Source of the DNA: Chitinophagaceae bacterium UBA3961
Lineage (GTDB): Bacteria > Bacteroidota > Bacteroidia > Chitinophagales > Chitinophagaceae
DNA length: 5,502 bases
Direction of reading: 5' to 3'
Assembly: GCA_002385265.1 (NCBI GenBank)
Contig: DGDD01000099.1
Coordinates: 1 to 5,502 of the forward strand
Below are positions 5,384-5,502 of this stretch, piece after piece. The number at the start of each line of letters is the position of its first letter. Position 1 is the first letter of the stretch. A model generated the notes under the pieces. That model saw only the letters and a program-made list of their open reading frames with translations, ran no database searches and had not been told where the DNA came from. A program made the position numbers and the translations under genes.

Positions 5384-5469
5384 AGGAGGGAGGAGGGAGG
5401 AGACGAGGAACGAGGAAAGGCAGAAAAGAAAAGGGAGGAGGGAAGATAGAGGATGGAGGAAATACAGAG
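5384..5469. repeat. Polypurine (GGA/GGGA-rich) tract
   Basis: Only 7 of 86 bases on the plus strand are pyrimidines, and the first 20 bases (5384-5403) have none. GGAGGGAGGAGGGAGG at 5385-5400 has four or more GG runs separated by one or two bases, enough for a two-layer G-quadruplex, and the tract could also form triplex DNA. AATACAG occurs at both borders (5379-5385 and 5461-5467). No gene is seen from here to the end of the window, where palindromes CAGCGCTG, GTTAAC, AACGTT and GCGATCGC cluster in the last 25 bp or so. Confidence 0.75.
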
Positions 5470-5502
5470 TGACCGCCAGCGCTGCGTTAACGTTGCGATC
5501 GC

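Noticed and set aside
5495..5502. GCGATCGC, the cyanobacterial HIP1 octamer, at the window end
   Set aside because: It occurs once only, and the promoters and repeats point to Bacteroidota, so chance is the simpler explanation.

Overview
The window looks like chromosomal DNA from a member of the Bacteroidota, plausibly Chitinophagaceae or a relative. This is inferred from three things: TAnnTTTG-type promoter elements, the absence of clear Shine-Dalgarno sequences, and intergenic spacers filled with short periodic AT-rich repeats and CGCAAAG-type repeats. The style of the proteins also fits. No marker gene is present to fix the genus.

Layout. Positions 1-838 hold no credible gene. They contain a diverged 215-216 bp direct repeat (two copies), two REP-like palindromic elements, a short AATTAAT heptamer run, overlapping hairpins and a second heptamer array. 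Three minus-strand genes follow. The first is an exported amidohydrolase (839-2092). The second is an aldo/keto reductase (2248-3054). The third is a phytanoyl-CoA dioxygenase (PhyH)-family Fe(II)/2-oxoglutarate oxygenase (3332-4330). The spacers between them (155 and 277 bp) are themselves repeats: a GCGCAAAG iteration and a large imperfect palindrome followed by GCCTAAA heptamers. A plus-strand AraC-family regulator with an N-terminal cupin (4459-5292) is divergent from the PhyH gene across a compact 128-bp region that carries a recognisable promoter for each direction. After the regulator come two 46-bp tandem units, a 86-bp polypurine tract and a short palindrome-rich end.

How the genes relate. 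The only strong functional link is the divergent araC-type/PhyH pair, where the regulator probably controls the oxygenase and itself. The aldo/keto reductase and amidohydrolase share the oxygenase's strand, but repeat-filled gaps separate them, so a single operon is not assured. No common pathway can be read from the sequence.

I found no new multi-gene system, mobile element with a transposase, CRISPR array or RNA gene. The more interesting material is the non-coding repeat architecture. In particular, AATTAA(G/T) heptamer arrays begin at the stop codons of two unrelated genes.
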